A stretch of DNA of 64,000 nucleotides from positions 59,894,841-59,958,840 of the forward strand of contig OW799233.1 of assembly GCA_941918925.1 (NCBI GenBank), written 5' to 3'. This stretch comes from Phyto melanocephala. Its lineage: Eukaryota > Arthropoda > Insecta > Diptera > Rhinophoridae. The number at the start of each line of letters is the position of its first letter. Positions within the stretch are counted from its first letter, which is position 1. A program made the position numbers and the translations under genes. Of the stretch, positions 1-10,443 are shown in pieces. The notes beneath the pieces are model-generated. The model saw nothing but the letters and a program-made list of their open reading frames with translations. It had not been told where the DNA came from and did no database searches.

Positions 1-256
1 AATGAATAAAATTTTTTTGCAAGATTATAAATTTTTACAGTGTTAATTTAAAAAAGAGCAAAATATAAGAAAATTAGATTAAAAAAAAATTTCGAACATT
101 GTGCACTGTTCTGGCATAGTACCATTAGCTTACAAAGGTTACTTACTTTACCTTAATTAATTTTATTATATATTGGTTTGATTTCTTGTTTCTATTTTAA
201 AGATCCTCAGCTATCTGATTGGCTGTTCGAATGTTCATGTACAGTTTGGTGTATAA
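1..256. other. AT-rich flank without recognisable gene
   Basis: AT-rich sequence upstream of the first TIR element. I see no open frame of note, no RNA gene and no repeat end that I can place. Confidence 0.5.
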
Positions 257-2618
257 TAGAGGTCTGCACAAATGATTTGGTAGCCAAATGAATGCTGTGT
301 GTGTATTTGATGTGCTTATCAAATGTGTAAAAAAATGAGGGCGAGTCATTCACGCTCAATCATTTTAAATGAGAGATCAACACAACACCGTTCATTAAGA
401 AGCTAGCCACACACACTTGCACTAATTGTGTGTGTTTCTCTATTATTGTTTATTGTTTGATGAACTCAAATTCATACATATTACAATAAAAAACCTGAGC
501 GAAGTTAAAAATCACACTAATCATTCGTGTTTCTTGACTTTATTATTTTGTTAATTGAAGAGGAAAGTTAAAATTTTAGCAAAAAAAGTAATAAAATGAA
601 ATGGTTGTAAAAATGTATTTTTTATATGCAAAAACAATAACAATAATAATATTAGATATAAAAAAAATATGACAAAATATGACAAAATTAGTATACAAAG
701 GCAATAATTCTTAAGCACTTATTACACTATATTTTTATTCATTGATAATATAGAATTGATAGAAAGAAACAGTAAATGTTAAAAAAATAAGTAAAATCGT
801 TCAACTTAAAATTGACATTTCAAGCTTAAAATATTAAAATTGTTGCTGAATCAGCGGTTTATGGGCAAATTCAGCGACTTACCGCTTTTTTTGTTTGTTT
901 TATTTTTATGTTTCTCATAAACAAAACGTTGACAACATTTAATAAAATAAACAAAACAATAACAAAAAAAAAAATTAAAAATTTTGCTTACATTTTTTAT
1001 AGTTTACTCTATGGTACAATTATAGCAGGTAGTCTCGGAAAACCAGCTGATTATTTTTTTATTTGCTTATTTTGTGATACGAAATGTCAAATGTTGTTTA
1101 TGTTTTATTCAACACGTGTTAAATTTCTAGCTTAAAAGTAAACAAGTTTTTTTAATCAAAGTAAAAAGTGATAAATTTCAAAAGAAAACCAAAGTGATTT
1201 ATAATAAATAACAATTTTGGATAGACTTAAATATATAATTAGAAAAAAAGACTAATTTAAAGAAAAAAAATGAGAAAGTGTAGTGTATGCAAAAAAACAA
1301 AAAAATTGAAATGGAACTTTTTTCTCTGTTCCACAAGGTGTTTTTTTTTTGTTTGATGTTCATATAAATATTAAATACAAAACAAATTTTGTTACAGAAT
1401 TAACACACATCACAAATTTTTCTTACAAACTTTAAAAGTAAGTTTATTAAATGATAAACAAAATGAATCTATTTTCGTTTAATGGCGTTTTTTCTTGTTT
1501 GTTTTTCATTTGTCTTTTATCAACCCCTTTGCTGTTTGACAGTTCTTATCACATTACAACAATAAAAAGGCCTGTTGTTTGTTTTATTGTTCAATTGTTG
1601 TAATCTCGCGGTTACCTGCTATAAATGTACCTTGGTTTACTCTATCTAACATATACCGTTTCATTCCATCAATTCTATTTCAATTCATAACGGCTTAACG
1701 AAAATATTTGAGTTGCTATTTTAAACAGAATTTCGCGCACGCATATGCTCAACGCATAAAAAGAAAATACATTCAAAATAATATTAAAGTAAGTGACTGA
1801 AGTTTGTATAAAATGTAATTCGTAATTTATTTTAAAAGTATTAAATTAAAATTACATAGAAATATGAATTTCTATGTTACATTTTTAAGTTTTATTTAAA
1901 AGGTTTTGTATTTAAACATTTTAACTAAAAATAAAAAATAAGTTATAAGTTCTGTTGATTTAAAAAAAAGTTAAAAGATCTGGTTTTAAGAAATTTAATT
2001 TATTTAAACTACAAACTATTTTAAAGTACCTTAGTTTTTATTTAGCCTTCACTTATTTAATTTTCGCTAACACAGTGTTTTTGTGTTAATTTGCCTTCTT
2101 TATTACAAACAAAAAAAAAATTAATAGATGTCAGCGGACGGTTCTGTAGCAGAGGTAGCAAGTGCCGACGTAAGTAGCTTTTTGTCAAACTCAACAATCA
2201 AAGCAAAAATTAAAAGTAATGAATTCAAAATCAACAACAAAAGAGGCAAAAACAAGGTTTGGAATGTATTTGGTAAAATAGATAATGCTGGTGTTTTTGC
2301 ATTATAATATTCCAAAGCATGAATTAGAAACTGAAATTAGTGCACAAACGGAATAAATGTTTATTTTCATGACCAACCAAGTTGCTCAATGTGAACATAA
2401 AAGCAAGTTCAAAAGAAAATAAATAAAAATTAAAATTATACTTGCGCAATATAGTTGCCTAATGCGAAAGGGGCCTAAATAATTGAACGCTTTGCACACA
2501 TAGGCTATTACTCACACACAATTAATTGTGTATGATTCTAAAATCACACACAACACACTACTTGCTAGCTTGATATGTGAATTCATGTGTCGTTTAATCG
2601 CACATATGCAGACCTCTA
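257..2618. mobile_element. 2.4-kb non-autonomous element with short TIRs
   Basis: Both ends carry the inverted sequence TAGAGGTCTGCA followed by a similar C/A-rich stretch. Subterminal tracts rich in CACACACAATT and TTGTGTGTGT lie just inside each end. The flanking octamers GTGTATAA and GTGTGTAC match at 5 of 8 positions, so a decayed 8-bp target duplication is possible. The inside is AT-rich without a transposase and contains a second element at 1010-1634. The family is not recognised, and the short open frames inside look random. Confidence 0.5.
1010..1634. mobile_element. hAT-like MITE with 8-bp target duplication
   Basis: The termini are inverted: TATGGTACAATTATAGCAGG on the left and CAAGGTACATTTATAGCAGG read inward from the right. 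The perfect octamer GTTTACTC flanks both sides (1002-1009 and 1635-1642). An 8-bp duplication suits hAT or P superfamilies, and the CAAGG-type end favours hAT. The element is 625 bp, has no transposase and is nested in the element at 257-2618. Its interior, with an AGCTGATT motif near the left end, resembles the element at 24126-24650. Confidence 0.75.
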
Positions 2619-2948
2619 GTGTGTACATATGTATATTGTTGTTGTAATGTTGTTTTTTTTGAAAAAAAAATCGAGGTGGTCGTGGGTTTTTGCTCATATC
2701 TCAGTTGCTTATGTACCGATGTTTCTGATTTTCAATAGCGATCTACTCCCGAATATTTCTGATATTTTAATACTTCACCCGGGTCCAAGCGATGTCGGGG
2801 GGCTTCAAAAAGTTGATTTCAACATACACACGGACAGATTGACAGAGCTTAATCGACTCCCCTATTCATAAGCTTTCAGAAAATATATACTTTATGGGGT
2901 CGGAAATGAAAATTGTAGAAATTTCACACGGAATGACAAACCTATATA

Positions 2949-3871
2949 AAGGGTGTTTTTTTAAGCCCGATAGAACTTGAAATTGTAAAAAATAATACAA
3001 AAAACTAAATTGTAATCAAAATTTTTTTTTTATTCGAAAGATCAATACGTGACATTAACATTTGAAAATGATTTCGGGCATATGGGCACCGCGGCTGTTC
3101 TTGACTAAGCGCATTCTGGACATCCGTTGTTTTATCGCAAAATTGTGTTCAGCGATGAGGCGCATTTTTGGCTTAACGGGTTTGTTAATAAGCAAAATCG
3201 CCGCATATGGAGCGAGACCAATCCACAAGAGACCCTACAGACTCCATTACATCCAGAAAAATGCACCGTTTGGTGCGGTTTTCACGCTGGTGGCATCATC
3301 GGACCTTATTTCTTCAAAAATGAGGCCGGAGCTCGCGTTACGGTCAATGGAGATCGTTACCGCACCATGATCAATGATTTTTTGTTTGAAAATATGGATG
3401 ACATTGATCCGGAGGAGATGTGGTTTCAACAGGATGGCGCTACGTGCCATACGGCGAACGCAACCATCGACTTATTGAAATCAAAATTTGGCGATAAGTT
3501 GATTTCGAGAAATGGACCTGTCAATTGGCCTCCAATGTCGTGCGATTTGACACCTCTCGATTATTTCCTGTGGGGCTACGTGAAGTCACTGGTTTATGCT
3601 GATAAACCAGCAACAATTGACGCCTTGGAGGCCAGCATTGTTCGTGTTATTCGTGACATACGGCCAGCAGTGCTCGAAAAAGTGGCCCAAAATTGGACGT
3701 CCAGAATGCGCTTCGTCAAGAACAGCCGCGGTGCCCATATGCCCGAAATCATTTTCAAATGTTAATGTCACGTATTGATCTTTCGAATAAAAAAAAAATT
3801 TTGATAACAATTTAATTTTTTGTGTTATTTTTTACAATTTCAAGTTCTATCGGGCTTAAAAAAACACCCTT
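2949..3871 (+). mobile_element. Tc1/mariner derivative with about 175-bp inverted ends
   Basis: The element is flanked by TA on both sides (2947-2948 and 3872-3873). It begins AAGGGTGTTTTTTTAAGC and ends with the reverse complement. The inverted similarity runs on for about 175 bp on each side (2949-3126 against 3695-3871). On the right it includes the last codons of the transposase, so the left arm is an inverted copy of the 3' end. The N-terminal half of a transposase gene is missing. It sits inside an INE-1 copy. Confidence 0.85.
3127..3765 (+). pseudogene. Mariner-type transposase, C-terminal catalytic half
   Basis: An open frame of about 212 codons carries the DDE/D core of a Tc1/mariner transposase: FSDEAHFWLNG (first Asp), FQQDGATCHTA (second Asp) and DLTPLDYFLWGYV (third Asp). 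I count 41 residues between the second and third Asp when the third is the Asp of PLDYF, the spacing of the rosa-like (DD41D) group. There is no ATG at the start. The DNA-binding N-terminal half is replaced by the inverted repeat at 2949-3126, so it cannot be a working transposase. The last 24 codons lie within the right inverted repeat. The catalytic residues and frame are intact, which suggests a young insertion. Confidence 0.85.
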
Positions 3872-3967
3872 TACATCCTTTTTCACTGTATGAAGGGTAT
3901 AATAAGTTTTATTGTTTACCCAATTGCATAAGTTATATACATACATACATACATATATATATATTAT

Positions 3968-4125
3968 CTGCCTGTTCAACGAGTCGAAAGAAAACCCAAG
4001 CGAAATTTCATTCGTACAAATATATTGAAAACAACAACAAAAACTAAAAATTTGTTTTTGTTTTCAACGTATTTGTACGAATAAATTTTCGCTTGGGTTT
4101 TCTTTCGACATCGTTGAACAGGCAG
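3968..4125. mobile_element. Snap-back MITE (158-bp near-perfect palindrome)
   Basis: The left arm starts CTGCCTGTTCAACGA and the right arm ends TCGTTGAACAGGCAG. The arms pair over almost their whole length, around a short A-rich centre near 4040-4050. TAT flanks both ends. There is no coding capacity. It is a foldback or MITE of unknown family. Confidence 0.7.
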
Positions 4126-4569
4126 TATGTATTATAAAAAAGTAAAGTATCGTATACAAAAAAGAAAAAAAAAACATTTGGTTTTTAGAAGTATACATAC
4201 ACGTTTTACAATATATATGCATACAACATATTTAAATATAACAGCTGTTTTATAATTTTTTCGTTCGCGTTTGCTCTAAATGTTGTTGTGAAAGCAATTT
4301 TTTTGAATTACTCAGTTACTTGACATTGCTGGAAAGCCAAAAAAACGAACCTAATGGAAAAGGGTTTTGGTAACATCTTTGAAAGATATATAAATAAAAT
4401 TATAATAGAATCCATTGTTTAATTTTGGTGATTCTTACTTAATATAATTTGATCCTCCCTAATGTTATGTACAGATGTATGTGTTGATGTTTTTATTTTG
4501 AGAAGGAAAAAGTGTTTTTATAGTTGTGTTTTGGTTTAATCGGAGTCAAGTAAATTTTAATTTTTTTTC
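4126..4569 (+). promoter_or_regulatory. Presumed promoter and 5' UTR region of the NATD1-type gene
   Basis: This AT-rich stretch lies between the last upstream MITE and the first coding exon. No TATA box or initiator can be called with confidence. It is assigned as promoter/leader only by position, upstream of the candidate 51-nt leader intron at 4570-4620. Confidence 0.3.
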
Positions 4570-4620
4570 GTAAGTAATAAAAATATTCTAACAACTTCAC
4601 TTTTTTCGTTTACTGCACAG
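4570..4620 (+). other. Candidate 51-nt intron in the 5' UTR
   Basis: GTAAGT at 4570-4575 is a consensus donor, CTAAC near 4588-4592 is a good branch site, and a pyrimidine-rich run leads to CAG at 4618-4620. The length is typical of short fly introns. The ATG of the acetyltransferase follows nine bases after the acceptor. Inferred from splice signals only. Confidence 0.5.
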
Positions 4621-4629
4621 TATTTTACA

Positions 4630-5040
4630 ATGATAAACACCTTAAAATATTGTCAACGATATGTTAAAAATGAAAACAGAATAAATATTGGAGTCCTCTA
4701 CAGTGCATTTGAAGAAAAATTGAACAGACGAACATATCAATTTTATGATTTTGGAAGATGTCGAAATGTTACTGTAGTAGCGGGCGTAAGAAAAATATTT
4801 ACTTGGACATCCAGGTTACAAACATCATCAACGGGGACTTTTTCATCTGCAATTAATGAAACGAATGGCGGTCAATTAATAGTGAGACATGATCCTAACG
4901 AAGAAAAGTTCTATCTTGAAGTTGCTGGTTGTGGTATTGCATTTTTAGAATATAAGAGAAAAGACGAGTTGATAATTCTAAAACACACAAGTGTACCAAA
5001 CGAACTTTGTGGCCGTGGTGTTGGAAAAATTTTAGCTAAG
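4630..5040 (+). CDS. NATD1: NATD1-type GNAT-fold N-acetyltransferase, exon 1
   Basis: 137 codons from an ATG to a splice donor (AAG followed by GTCAGA). The C-terminal half matches the small NATD1/YidJ-type acetyltransferase domain: an IVRHDPNEEKFYLEV strand, a FLEYKR strand, then HTSVPNELCGRGVGKILAK, the acetyl-CoA-binding Gly-rich turn of this family. The N-terminal 75 or so residues are longer than in vertebrate NATD1 and rich in basic and hydroxylated residues; a mitochondrial presequence is possible but unproven. Without splicing the frame stops at 5082 in the middle of the fold. The missing helix and C-terminus are encoded at 54879-54992 in the same phase. Substrate and role are unknown; NATD1 proteins are poorly characterised predicted acetyltransferases. 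Confidence 0.85.
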
Positions 5041-5082
5041 GTCAGATGGCCAATAAATTATAAAGATTTAAAACATTTTTAG

Positions 5083-5847
5083 TCAAATATATAAAAATTA
5101 TATTACAAAAAGTCAGTAACTACAAATTTCTCTGGAATTTTTGCCATTTGTTTCCCAATTGTGCTCTATAATTATATGCCCGCTTATCGTTAACCCGTGT
5201 TACATTTACCAAAAGATAGTTAATAATTTACTTGGATATTGAAAAATCAATTTTATAGGTTTCAAAGTAAAAAATTCATTTGGTTGAAACAAGAGTCCAC
5301 ATATATTGAGTACTCTGAAAAAACGAATATAAAACGATTTTTTTAATTTGTTGATGAGACCATGGTGTAATTAGGTAAGGTGATAGCGTAAAGGTTTCGG
5401 CTCTCTTTTTTATGTATGAAGTTTGACAATTTCCGGAGTTGAAATCATTTTTTTTAATATGTAGTTTGATATGCTCCAAAACACAAAATAATTGTCAGCT
5501 GGGCTGGGACCGCCACCTTGTATAAGTGTACCCTGGATAAGACGATTTTGAATTGCAACCGAACGATTGTCAATACATTGTCGTTTTTCATATTTAAAAT
5601 TTGTATAATAATATAATATACAAATTTTAGTTAAGAACAAGAAAAATCTAATTAACCAACTCAGCTTCAATTTAAAAAATAAATAAAATACATACCTAGT
5701 GGTAGAAAACTTAAAATAGTAAAATTTTCTACAACTCTTAGTTTTCAAGTGGAATTGCGTTGGTAAATTAAATTTAAGCCAGAAATAGTAAAAGCTTTTG
5801 AGTAAACGAATATATTATCAGCTGTTCGTTGACATCTGCAATAACAT
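5083..5847. other. Intron start, no recognisable feature
   Basis: AT-rich sequence between exon 1 and the first intronic TIR element. Short open frames on the minus strand have no recognisable motifs and look random. Confidence 0.4.
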
Positions 5848-6454
5848 TAGGTTCGTTCGAGTACTTTTACTGCACTTTGTAGTAAATGAGTAATTATTTA
5901 GTAAATTGAAAATTTTACTCTCAAAAAGAGAATTTGTTCAAAAAAGTACTCGAACAGACATTTGTAAAAATTCGTAAGATTGAAGCAACAGCTGATGGTA
6001 AATAAATAAAGTTTAATGGGAACTATGTACATACATACATATGTGCAAATATTTATTTAAGTATGTATACCTGCGCCAGATTCAGGCAGTTCCATTCTTT
6101 CATCTGTAGACATTGTTAACTAACTTTATTTTACAAACAATTTAAATTTAATAATATTTTGCACTTTTGTTTGGATTTTCCTTTTTTTAATATTTTTTTC
6201 ACAAATTGTATACTTTTTGTTTGCTTACGTTTGTTTGTTTACCTTTTGAATCATATGTTTTTTGGTTTTGCTAAATCTTACAGCAAGAAATTTCTGTTGT
6301 AAAAATTTGCAAATACTCAGTCAAGAACTGTCACTTTTCGCTCTCTATTTGTGCTCTCATTTACTACAAATTTGTGTAAACGAACGCAATTTCGTAAAAT
6401 GCAGTAAAAATTTGTACAAATTTGTACAAATTTGTGAGTTCTCGAACGAACCTA
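5848..6454. mobile_element. 607-bp TIR element, TAGGTTCGTTCGAG ends
   Basis: It begins TAGGTTCGTTCGAGTACT and ends with the inverse of TAGGTTCGTTCGAGAACT. An internal copy of the end motif (AGTACTCGAACAGA near 5944-5957) mirrors the internal end-like copy in the 7714-8315 element. There is no transposase. Its ends resemble those at 7714-8315, 61022-61629 and 51074-53386, which suggests related families. Confidence 0.65.
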
Positions 6455-7325
6455 TTGTTAGCAACTAGCAACGTAATTGTTGTTCGGATGCGGTCAATAA
6501 TCGATTCATTAATTGTTTTTACCGCCAAAAGTTCTTTTTATTTTGAGTTTTTTTCATTTAACGTGAAATAGTAACTCTCCAATCAGGGTGGTGTTAAGCT
6601 TTGATAAAAATAGTGTAGATGATTAAAAAACATCAATTCAAGTTAATTCAAACCGTCGCCACAGTACGCTCAGCAAATCCATCGGGCACTTTGACTTTAA
6701 ACTCGTAAATTTTAAATGTCAGCTTTGCTAAATTAAAGCCCTCCTATCTATCTTCTATTGCCATAGCTTCCATAAACTTAAGTTTGAAGTCATGTAGAAT
6801 CTATAATTAAATTGTTAAAAAGTTCATAGGATGCAGTAAGTTTTTTTTATACAGATTTACAAATTAAGAGAAATTGGCTGTTTCCAAATGCCGGCGTTTG
6901 AATCCACTAGAGTTAAAATTACCAGAGACCAGCCAAAGGCCGTCTGTCCAAAGCACCTTTTTGATTGTTTTTTGGGTTACGACATTTAACTTTTTGATTT
7001 AGGACTTTCTTAATAAAGATTCAATTTATTTTTTACAATAGGTGTTATTTTATTTATGTTGTATATAAATGAATTGGTAGTTATTATACTTATCTTGGGA
7101 CTTCTGTTGCATAATGTAATTAGTCGAAAATATACATACGGATTTATTGGGAGTTATTTCATGATACCCAAATACTTATATGTTAATAAATGAAAAATTC
7201 AAATGAGAAATGGAGCGTACAAAAAGACTATGACGGCCCTTATACCGTTATAATTTTATGAAATTTATCTCTTATTCTTCCCCTGTATGAATAAATATGC
7301 TTTGTCGTCATAAATAATAAAAAAT
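6455..7325. other. Intronic stretch with possible coding relics
   Basis: No element ends are seen. The minus strand around 6640-6800 reads as a protein-like tail ending KVPDGFAERTVATV and a stop. The plus strand around 6885-6985 reads ESTRVKITRDQPKAV and continues for about 30 codons. Neither is recognised; they may be relics of a captured gene or chance. Confidence 0.3.
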
Positions 7326-8362
7326 TGGGCTGTTCGTAAACGCATCACTGCGCTGCACAATATGATTACTTTGCGCTGCCACTGCAAATCATGTGTTGCT
7401 GATGCTTCTTTTTGCTTATTTTATTGCATTTACGAACGAGCGAACACTGCGGAAAAATGGAAAAAATTATTATAAATTTAATTTGTGAATTTGATAATAC
7501 AATATCTGACATATATTTCACATTCGAGGCTAAAAATGTTTAAAAAGTAAAATAATCAAAAATAAATCATAAAAAACCACATTCTTTATACTCACACATC
7601 TATTGCATCAGCCATTTTTGTGATTAGTATTTATTTGCGCATAATAGACTTTAATGTTGCATTTACGAACAGATGACAGCTGCAGTGTTGCCAACGTTTG
7701 CATTTACGAACTATAGGTCTGTCTGCGTACTTTTCCAGTAGCAAATACTCAGTAAATTTTTTTGGGAGAGTAAGACCAATTTTACTCTGGCGGCTAAAAA
7801 TATATCAAAAAGTACGCAGACAGTATCCAGTAAAATTTTGCAAGAAAACAGCTGATCGGTGTGTAAACAATTGAAATTACAAAGCAAAAGAGTTTTAGCA
7901 TATGTGTACGCGAAAGTGAATTCTCGCGGTAAATTAAAAAATGCTAGTTTTATCGGTTCTGCCATCTCCAATCCACTTACATTACGGTAAAATGTTGTTT
8001 ATTATAATATTTTATAAACGTTAAAAATCAGCACAATTCTAACTACTTACCTCTGCCATTGTTAAATTTTTATTTTCGTTTCACAAAAATTTTTTCATAA
8101 TTAGTAAATAAAAACAGCTGTTCAAACTAGTTGCAAAATCTTGCAAGAAGAAATTTCTCCAACAACATTTTGCAAGTTCTCAACTTCCAACTGTCAAAAA
8201 ATTTTCTTTTTTGCTCTTTCGCTGCAAGAGATTTTGAGTACGCAGACAACATTTTGCAAGATTTTGTAACATTTTGCATAAAATGATGCAAAATATGTGT
8301 ACGCAGACAGACCTATTGTGCGCATAATATGCACAGCTGTGATGCATTTACGAACAGGCCCA
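7326..8362. mobile_element. 1-kb TIR element, GGGCTGTTCGTAAA ends
   Basis: The left end TTGGGCTGTTCGTAAACGCA is mirrored at the right by the inverse of TGGGCCTGTTCGTAAATGCA. Internal copies of the GCATTTACGAAC motif lie near 7430, 7659 and 7700. The element is interrupted by another TIR element at 7714-8315. No transposase. Family not recognised. Confidence 0.65.
7714..8315 (-). mobile_element. 602-bp TIR element, TAGGTCTGTCTGCGTAC ends
   Basis: Perfect 17-base inverted ends TAGGTCTGTCTGCGTAC. A second copy lies at 61022-61629 in the opposite orientation. Both keep an internal end-like motif (GTACGCAGACAG near 7812) and an ATGGCAGAG followed by a GTAAGT splice donor (8046-8060 on the minus strand here). 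It is nested in the element at 7326-8362. No transposase is encoded. Confidence 0.8.
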
Positions 8363-8504
8363 TTGTTGATCTCAATTAGAAAAGCTCTAACTAGTATTTT
8401 TTACGAAACTGAGCTTTTCAGTGAATCCAATACATTTCACACAAATACACCTCGCATAAAAATTTAACGCAATAGTTTAAAAAGAAGTTAGAATGCCAAT
8501 TTTA

Positions 8505-9665
8505 TGTACTTTTATAGCACAAAATTGATTAGTTTGTTGTTAACAGTAATTGCTATAGCCATTATTATTCAACGTATGGAATAATCTCTTTATACTAAAA
8601 TATGTATTACTTTGTTTGGGTATCTTCGATTCGATACTAATATATTTTCTTAAATTTATTTTTACTATAAAACCATCAAAATTTCTACATTAGAAATGAT
8701 ACTACTGACTCTTTATACCAGCCACCTAAAAAAATGGTGTGGTTCTGTGTCATTCCGTTTGTAACACATCATAATATCCATTTAAGACTCCATAAAGTAA
8801 ATATTTTCTGAGTCCTGGTTTCATTTTATGACGATCTAGCTATATCTGTCTGGCCGTCTGTTAAAAGCACGTAGAGCTCTCATCGAAAAAGCTATGGGGC
8901 TCAAATTTTGGCAGAATACTGAAATTAAAAATGGGATAGATCGGGATATTAGGAAGAGAGTTATAGCTCGTAATGCAAGTGTAGATATATTTCCTGAGTA
9001 AAAAAAAAAATATTTTCCCCGCAAAAAATTCTTAAAACTATGCATAGGAAAGAAGTTTTAGATCTAAATGTACGAAAATTTATACCGCACAGTGTATTTT
9101 TCGGTATATTCAAAATTTAAAACGTAAAAAAACTGACCAAATTAGATGTATGATTCTGAAATTTTGCGAACATTGCTTTTTGGTCAAAGGCTTTGTACTA
9201 ACGGAAAATAAATGTGACACGGCCACTTTTACGCCCGCCTCTCATATAACGCTATCAGAAATTCCTATAATTTCTCTATGAATAAAGATTTTGGCAGAAG
9301 GACTCTATATTGAAATATCTGAGCTGAATTTATTAACAAAAACTACTTCGACACGCCTTTTATAATGCCCACATCACGTAATCTAGTGTTAATGAAATCT
9401 AAAAGCTCATAAAACCGACGAAATTATTAGTATGTATGATGATGAAATTTGCTACAGATATCCTTCTAGTCAATGTCATTGTTATGCCAGAAAATTTAGG
9501 TGACACGCCCACTTTAACGCCTACCTCCCATATAACGCTTTATTTTAAATTTATATAATTTCTCTATGAACAAAGTTTTTGGAAGAATAAAGGATTATAT
9601 TGAAAGATCTTAGTTGTATTTATTTTATTAGCAGAAACTGTTGACGTTATTTAATATTGAATTAA
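8505..9665 (-). mobile_element. INE-1-like relic (long variant), mostly minus strand
   Basis: 8710-9660 is the reverse complement of the 3' two thirds of the long INE-1-like copy at 33239-35305: the TATACCAGCCACC terminal box, CATTCCGTTTGTAACA, CATAAAGTA, and repeated blocks with CACTTTTACGCCC. A short plus-strand stretch at 8570-8640 resembles the 5' part of the same family, so the copy is rearranged. Confidence 0.6.
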
Positions 9666-9866
9666 AGAAAAGACGTTAAATAGATTTCAAAAATATATAT
9701 TCCTGTGGCAATATGGAAGAGTAGCTTAAGTCGACATAAGAGAGAAATGAGGTGCTTGGCGCACTACAAAAGCAAAGGCGCTTAAATGTGTTTAGTCGGT
9801 TTTGAAAAACTCAATTTTTTATCAATGTTACGTACGTCAATAATGTATTGATCAAAACAACTTATG
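9666..9866. other. Repeat-like flank of the errantivirus
   Basis: Contains a CTGTGGCAATATGGAAGAGTA block that recurs inverted near 22775-22800, so it belongs to a dispersed repeat. Nothing else is recognised. Confidence 0.4.
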
Positions 9867-9870
9867 TACA

Positions 9871-10426
9871 AGTTAGAGATACCGACTTTGCCGAGTAGGC
9901 ACAAATTTATTCACACGCTTGCTAAATTGTATGCAGTCAAAATACGCAGACGAAACTTGATACTTCTCAAGTGTCACCCGTGAAACTGCATTAATAGCAG
10001 TTCCCATCAAATTGCTGTGTCGGCACACACATGGTTGTGCAACGTGTTCTGCGGACAAGCTCCGGTTTGCTGCTTTTGGCCAGCGCGTGTTGGAGTTAGT
10101 CTTAGTCGTGTGTCGGAGTTGATAAGTTTAGAAATTAATTTTGAATTGTTAAATAAAATAATGATTAAGGAATAATTTTGAATTTGTTGAATTGAATTAA
10201 ATCGAGTGAATTACTAAGTGAAATAATAATTAATGAATAATTAAATTTTGATTAAAAGAAATATTAAATAAATTAATAATTAGTGAATAATTAAATTTTA
10301 ATTAAAAAGAAATATTAAATAAATTAATTGTAAACAAATATAAATCATTTGTGGTTTGATTGAGCGCAGTCGGAGCGCTCTAAAAAATTATATTTTTTGG
10401 ATTTCATTTCGCGAAAAAACTTAACT
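9871..10426 (+). repeat. Left LTR
   Basis: 556 bp starting AGTTAGAGATACC and ending CTTAACT at the primer-binding site. It differs from the right LTR by an indel of about 32 bp (around 9915-9947) and scattered changes, so the insertion is not recent or the indel predates it. Confidence 0.9.
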
Positions 10427-10443
10427 GGCGCCCGAGCAGGGAC
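10426..10443 (+). promoter_or_regulatory. Primer-binding site, tRNA-Lys type
   Basis: TGGCGCCCGAGCAGGGAC directly follows the left LTR (the T is shared). By established knowledge it is complementary at 17 of 18 positions to the 3' end of tRNA-Lys(UUU), and lysine tRNA is the primer used by gypsy. Confidence 0.85.

Larger units (their letters stand above)
2622..3905 (+). mobile_element. INE-1/DINE-1-like copy split by a mariner
   Basis: 2622-2946 matches the 3' part of the INE-1-like copies at 26353-27124 and 38441-39124: the TTGTTGTTGTAAT lead-in, CGAGGTGGTCGTGG, the ACGGACAGA stretch, the TTTATGGGGTCGGAAATG box and the ACGGAATGACAAA box. The terminal GAAGGGTATAAT of the family is found at 3893-3905, after the mariner at 2949-3871. 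The copy lacks the 5' palindrome. INE-1 elements are non-autonomous Helentron-type elements abundant in flies. Confidence 0.75.

Noticed and set aside
5041..5082. The unspliced end of NATD1 exon 1 as the true C-terminus
   Set aside because: It would remove the last helix and strand of the acetyltransferase fold, while a perfect in-phase exon exists at 54879.
5410..5748. A 112-codon minus-strand frame in the intron start
   Set aside because: Low-complexity Phe/Tyr/Leu composition, no motifs, and AT-rich context.
7711..7971. An 86-codon frame conserved at 61372-61671
   Set aside because: Conservation is explained by two copies of the same TIR element; there are no protein motifs, and the frames run through the inverted ends.
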